A model generated the notes under the pieces. That model had not been told where the DNA came from. It searched no databases and saw only the letters and a program-made list of their open reading frames with translations. This document shows positions 8,116 through 11,524 of a DNA stretch of 11,524 nucleotides, piece by piece. The translations under genes were made by a program, and so were the position numbers. The DNA lies in NCBI RefSeq assembly GCF_000003605.2, contig NW_003143811.1, positions 1,643 to 13,166 on the forward strand, written 5' to 3'. This DNA is from Saccoglossus kowalevskii. Lineage: Eukaryota; Hemichordata; Enteropneusta; Harrimaniidae. The number at the start of each line of letters is the position of its first letter. Position 1 is the stretch's first letter.

Positions 8116-8576
8116 GGGACGACGTCAAAAGATCGATGTCGGATAAAAAACTTATTTCCTTTAGTTTGGGGGTGGGGGGGGGGGGGGGGTTTGACCTCAA
8201 AAAGTTTCCATTCTACAAAAACGATTTTATTTTTTAATGAAGTCAAAAAAATCTTGGAGTATTTGTAGTTCTTTTTTTTTCTATCCAATCATGGACAGAA
8301 ATAACCGAAAAGGGGAAAATAAACAGAAAAATGGTTTGGTTCGAGTGTAAATTTGTGTGTCAAATGAGGTGCATTTGTAAAATCTGTTTACACCCACCCG
8401 ACAACCAACTGCTATGCAATGCTACTGTGCGATTATCAATTTGTATTTAATGGTGAATGTAGTCTGACGCCATGACCAATATTTATCAATTAAGTTTCAG
8501 TGGGGGGTAGGGGGGTTTGGAAAAAAACTAAAGGAATTAAGTTTTTTATCCGACATCGATCTTTTGATGTCGTCCC
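8116..8576. mobile_element. MITE: 461-bp non-autonomous DNA transposon with 52-bp TIRs
   Basis: The terminal inverted repeats 8116-8167 and 8525-8576 match at 50 of 52 positions. Both start GGGACGAC from the outer end and include GATCGATGTCGGATAAAAAA. One of the two differences is GACGTC versus GATGTC, consistent with CpG decay. The element is flanked by TTA on both sides (8113-8115 and 8577-8579). A 3-bp TWA target duplication with GG-starting ends fits PIF/Harbinger-type MITEs, but the superfamily is inferred. The interior has no transposase frame, so it would need enzyme supplied in trans. High TIR identity suggests fairly recent insertion. Confidence 0.92.
8168..8189 (+). repeat. Poly-G tract at the inner edge of the left MITE TIR
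   Basis: G5-T-G16, directly inside the left terminal repeat. A second G-rich stretch (G6-TA-G6, 8502-8515) lies inside the right TIR on the same strand. Such runs can form G-quadruplexes and are prone to length change and sequencing error. Confidence 0.9.
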
Positions 8577-8579
8577 TTA

Positions 8580-9490
8580 TCTAATAAATATTATCGTATG
8601 TTAGAAAATAAAGATACAGATAATGCACTGTGTTTTTCTTTTGACGTTGAATGATTTTCTTTCATCATATTAGTTTAAGTTTAAGTTCATATGAATGCTT
8701 GATTCATGTATGAGGCAAGTTTGAATTCAATCCAGGCATATCTGAGATCTGGTTGAATCAATTATGATGGGAAATATATGTTTATGATGTAATATGTATG
8801 TAAAGAGTGATTGCATGGTCCACTCATGTAAGAGATGATAGTAATTGTATTAGGGGTTCAGCAGGCATTCAGTGGGCATAGTGTTATCACAAATATCAAT
8901 ATTCAAAAAGTTAAATGAAAGATCACAGCATGTAATAATGTATTACAACAATTAAAAGAGAAATTAAATATACCTGTCAGAAAGCATTGAACTTGCACAG
9001 GACACCAATCAATATAAATGCAGTCAAGTAAAAACTAACAACTATATAGTGGGGAGAAACCAATATCAATAGAGGATTGTAAGCTTTTAAAAAGAGGGGA
9101 CAAAAAATTAACCTGATTAGTATGTGATCTGTTTGTCCGGCAAAATAGGTTGACTTCTCATAATAAGAAATGGGTAAGTTTTTTGAATTTTTTTGTTTTT
9201 TTCACAGTCCACTACACAATATGCAGCTTAAATGCAATTTATAATGAACACCCCAGGTATGTATGAAGTTAATTTCAGTGAAGACTCCAATAAAAGTCTA
9301 TAAATACAAAAAAAAATGTGATTTGTTTCAAGACCAAATACAATGAGAGTCAATGTGGTCATGACCTGACTATATTTAAACATAATGATAACACTGAAAA
9401 TAAAAATATCAATTGTGGATTACAGTGAGTAGTAATTTGTAATAGCTTTCAGCCTATAGGCACGAACATTAAGTCAACTGTAAATAATGA
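8580..9490. other. Intergenic AT-rich sequence, nothing recognised
   Basis: No plausible exon, RNA gene, terminal repeat or tandem array was seen. Short A and T runs only. Confidence 0.55.
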
Positions 9491-9670
9491 CATATAACAG
9501 TCTTAAATTATACTTGTCACATTATATTTATGTAGCAGTATAATTGGCACAATTGAATTTCATCAATATTGATAATCTGATTGTGACTAACGAGATATTG
9601 TAAAATATAACAGCCTTGAATTATACTTGTCACATTTCATTATAAAGAATGATAATTGGGCAAATGAATA
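9491..9670. repeat. Diverged direct duplication, two copies of about 66-70 bp offset by 113 bp
   Basis: ATATAACAG, then CTT and AATTATACTTGTCACATT, occurs at 9492 onward and again at 9605 onward. Similarity continues with small indels to about 9560 and 9670, ending in ATAATTGGCACA versus ATAATTGGGCAAA. The intervening ~45 bp is unique. No coding sense was found. Confidence 0.8.
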
Positions 9671-10438
9671 TTGAGATGATCATTATGTATCCATGACAAC
9701 AACTCCACACATATAAGATAATTATAATAATCGTTATTTTGTCAGTCAAATGTGTTAACCTAGGAAATTTGTTGAAATTTACACTGAATAATTTTGATGA
9801 CCTAAAGTCACACCGGAATAGAAAATACAATTAAATTTGCAAAGATGTAATCATGGACCAGGAATGCAGTCTTTATAATGAGTCTCACAAGATGTTTTTT
9901 TTTATGTTATTGCACTAATAACAGCCCCATAAACTTACTCTACAATGACCAATAAAGAGGCTGTCTAAGGAAACTCAATTTCTGTAGAGAATACCTCGTC
10001 TGCAGTTTGCATAATTTATAAACATGAAAAATTGTATGTAGGAGTATGGTACGTTTCAATTTCACCATTAATAACGGCTATCAACTTGTCATTACTATGG
10101 TAACTATAAAGTAAGTGTGTGATATGTAAAAAAAACAAATACTATAAAGTATGATGGAGTAGCCCTGACACTGAGTACTGAGTATAAGTTTAATCTTTGC
10201 CAGTCCTGCTATAAAGCATAAATCAAATACAAATGGTGTGCACCCAGAGTGTAAAGCAGACAAAACCATCTAATCCGTGTACGATATTTCTCTACATATT
10301 CAAATCTGCTTGTAAGTTGAATTGAATCACTGCACAAACCCAATATGATTCACTGAACAGATCAAAACGCAATACAAGAGATTGTCAAAACAAATATTCA
10401 TAGTATGAATTATTGGTGCTCAATTGAAGCCAGGAAAT
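9671..10438. other. Intergenic sequence, no gene supported
   Basis: It contains one X-box-like motif (10091-10104) and a perfect short palindrome ATTCATAGTATGAAT (10396-10410). I see no coding signal. Confidence 0.5.
10091..10104 (-). promoter_or_regulatory. Second, weaker X-box-like motif
   Basis: The minus strand reads GTTACCATAGTAAT, which keeps the GTTACC half-site but has a degraded second half. Confidence 0.25.
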
Positions 10439-10463
10439 GAACATTCAGTATCTAAGTAACATA
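10439..10463. repeat. 25-bp motif found inverted in the terminal minisatellite
   Basis: The 25 bases starting GAACATTCAG and ending AGTAACATA are the exact reverse complement of 11340-11364 and 11492-11516, inside variant units of the array. This copy lies about 450 bp outside the array, in unique-looking sequence. Confidence 0.9.
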
Positions 10464-10889
10464 ATATAATATGTATACAATTAAAGAGGTTATATGGTGC
10501 AACAAATCATATAAACAGACTGTCAAATTCAAAGTCATTAATAAATTATTACAACACACTCAACAGAGATTATGCCCTGCTCAAGTAATTTTTTATAATG
10601 AATTATTTTCAATAAGCTAATTAGTTTAACAAATTTATACAAAGAATTAAGGTCATGCAAATGATACTGAATCTAAGATAGGTTCTTGCACTTCATGCTA
10701 ATAATGAATAGCAATGTGTAGTGGATAAATTACATATCTATACGATATGTGATATAGCGAGGATTTATAAGATGATATGTGTAACTCAGATAACCATGTA
10801 CTGATAAGATATAAGGTTAATCACAAAAACATTTAGTTCATACATAAGTGAATATAAAACACACTGTACAATGTCGTCTTATCATCATG

Positions 10890-11524
10890 CACGGAAACTA
10901 GGTGTTCAGCTGTGATATGATCTGCTCGATATCCACAAAAACTAGGTGTTCGTGATAAGAATGACTCATCATCACAGAAATTATGTGTTCATGGGTGATA
11001 TAAACATCTTATTATCCACAAAAATTAGGTGTTCATATGTAATATGGACATTTTATTATCCACAAAAACTAGGTGTTCATATGTAATATGGACATTTTAT
11101 TATCCACAAAATTAGGTGTTCATATGTAATATGAACATTTTATTATCCACAAAAACTAGGTGTTCATATGTAATGTGGACATTTTATTATCCACAAAATT
11201 AGGTGTTCATATGTAATATGGACATTTTATTATCCACAAAAATTAGGTGTTCATATGTAATATGAACATTTTATTATCCACAAAATTAGGTGTTCATATG
11301 TAATATGGACATTTTATTATCCACAAAAATAGGTATTCATATGTTACTTAGATACTGAATGTTCTGAATATTGACATCTAATTATCCACAAAAACTAGGT
11401 GTTCATATGTAATATGGACATTTTATTATCCACAAAATTAGGTGTTCATATGTAATATGGACATTTTATTATCCACAAAATTAGGTGTTCATATGTTACT
11501 TAGATACTGAATGTTCTGAATATT
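10890..11524. repeat. Minisatellite, 43-44 bp unit, at least 14 copies, open at the window end
   Basis: The anchor GGTGTTC (or a one-base variant) occurs at 10901, 10945, 10984, 11028, 11072, 11115, 11159, 11202, 11246, 11289, 11332, 11398, 11441 and 11484. Spacing is 43-44 bp except 39 near the diverged left edge and one 66-bp variant unit. The 66-bp unit plus two normal units make a 152-bp higher-order period, whose second round starts at 11484. Most units contain TTATTATCCACAAAA and an imperfect palindrome, GTTCATATGTAATATGRAC (perfect when R is A). Left copies are the most diverged. Confidence 0.96.

Noticed and set aside
8031-8288. 85-codon minus-strand frame with a proline run
   Set aside because: It crosses the MITE boundary and the poly-G tract, and the proline run is the G run in translation.
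8336-8350. GGTTCGAGT resembling a tRNA B box
   Set aside because: The 3' part of the box does not match, and no A box or cloverleaf could be found nearby.
10890-11524. CRISPR-like regular spacing
   Set aside because: The whole unit repeats, including the would-be spacers, and the host is an animal. It is a minisatellite.
10890-11524. Bacterial or plasmid replication origin based on DnaA-box motifs
   Set aside because: No replication gene is present, and the same contiguous window carries a spliced animal channel gene.

Overview
The window reads as AT-rich, gene-poor DNA from an invertebrate metazoan. The single recognisable gene is a two-pore-domain (K2P) potassium channel, a family of multicellular eukaryotes. 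It is split by a GT-AG spliceosomal intron at the position inside the first selectivity filter that I recall as common in animal K2P genes. Minisatellites, a small non-autonomous DNA transposon and a lack of operon-like packing also fit an animal genome. The phylum cannot be resolved from this sequence.

Layout. Positions 1-960 are intergenic AT-rich sequence with an (AGAC)n microsatellite. Positions 961-1120 form a long imperfect foldback with a GC-rich loop. Positions 1121-2190 are unremarkable. Positions 2191-2330 hold a 20-bp minisatellite carrying five perfect TCATGTGA E-boxes. Positions 2331-2967 are the probable 3' UTR or downstream flank of the channel gene. The K2P gene lies on the minus strand at 4301-2968, with exon 1 at 4301-3998, a 320-bp intron at 3997-3678 and exon 2 at 3677-2968. 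The predicted protein has 337 residues and looks most like the TASK-2/TALK (KCNK5/16/17) branch. A second minisatellite (41-47 bp units, organised as an 88-bp dimer) occupies 4306-4718 and begins within a few bases of the start codon. Positions 4719-6955 hold no gene I can support.

Positions 6956-7065 carry three copies of a 42-bp repeat. Positions 7295-8002 contain several nuclear-receptor half-sites, including a perfect DR1. Positions 8116-8576 are a 461-bp MITE with 52-bp terminal inverted repeats and a TTA direct repeat on each side. Positions 9491-9670 hold a diverged direct duplication. From about 10890 to the window end runs a third minisatellite (43-44 bp units), which continues past the edge. 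A 25-bp motif from its variant unit recurs exactly, inverted, at 10439-10463.

No second gene, tRNA, rRNA or CRISPR array could be supported. The strongest items for follow-up are the foldback hairpin, the MITE, the repeat array fused to the K2P start, the E-box array, and the three TACTAAC branch-point-like motifs in the K2P intron. I see no convincing new multi-gene system. What is unusual here is repeat architecture around one ion-channel gene.
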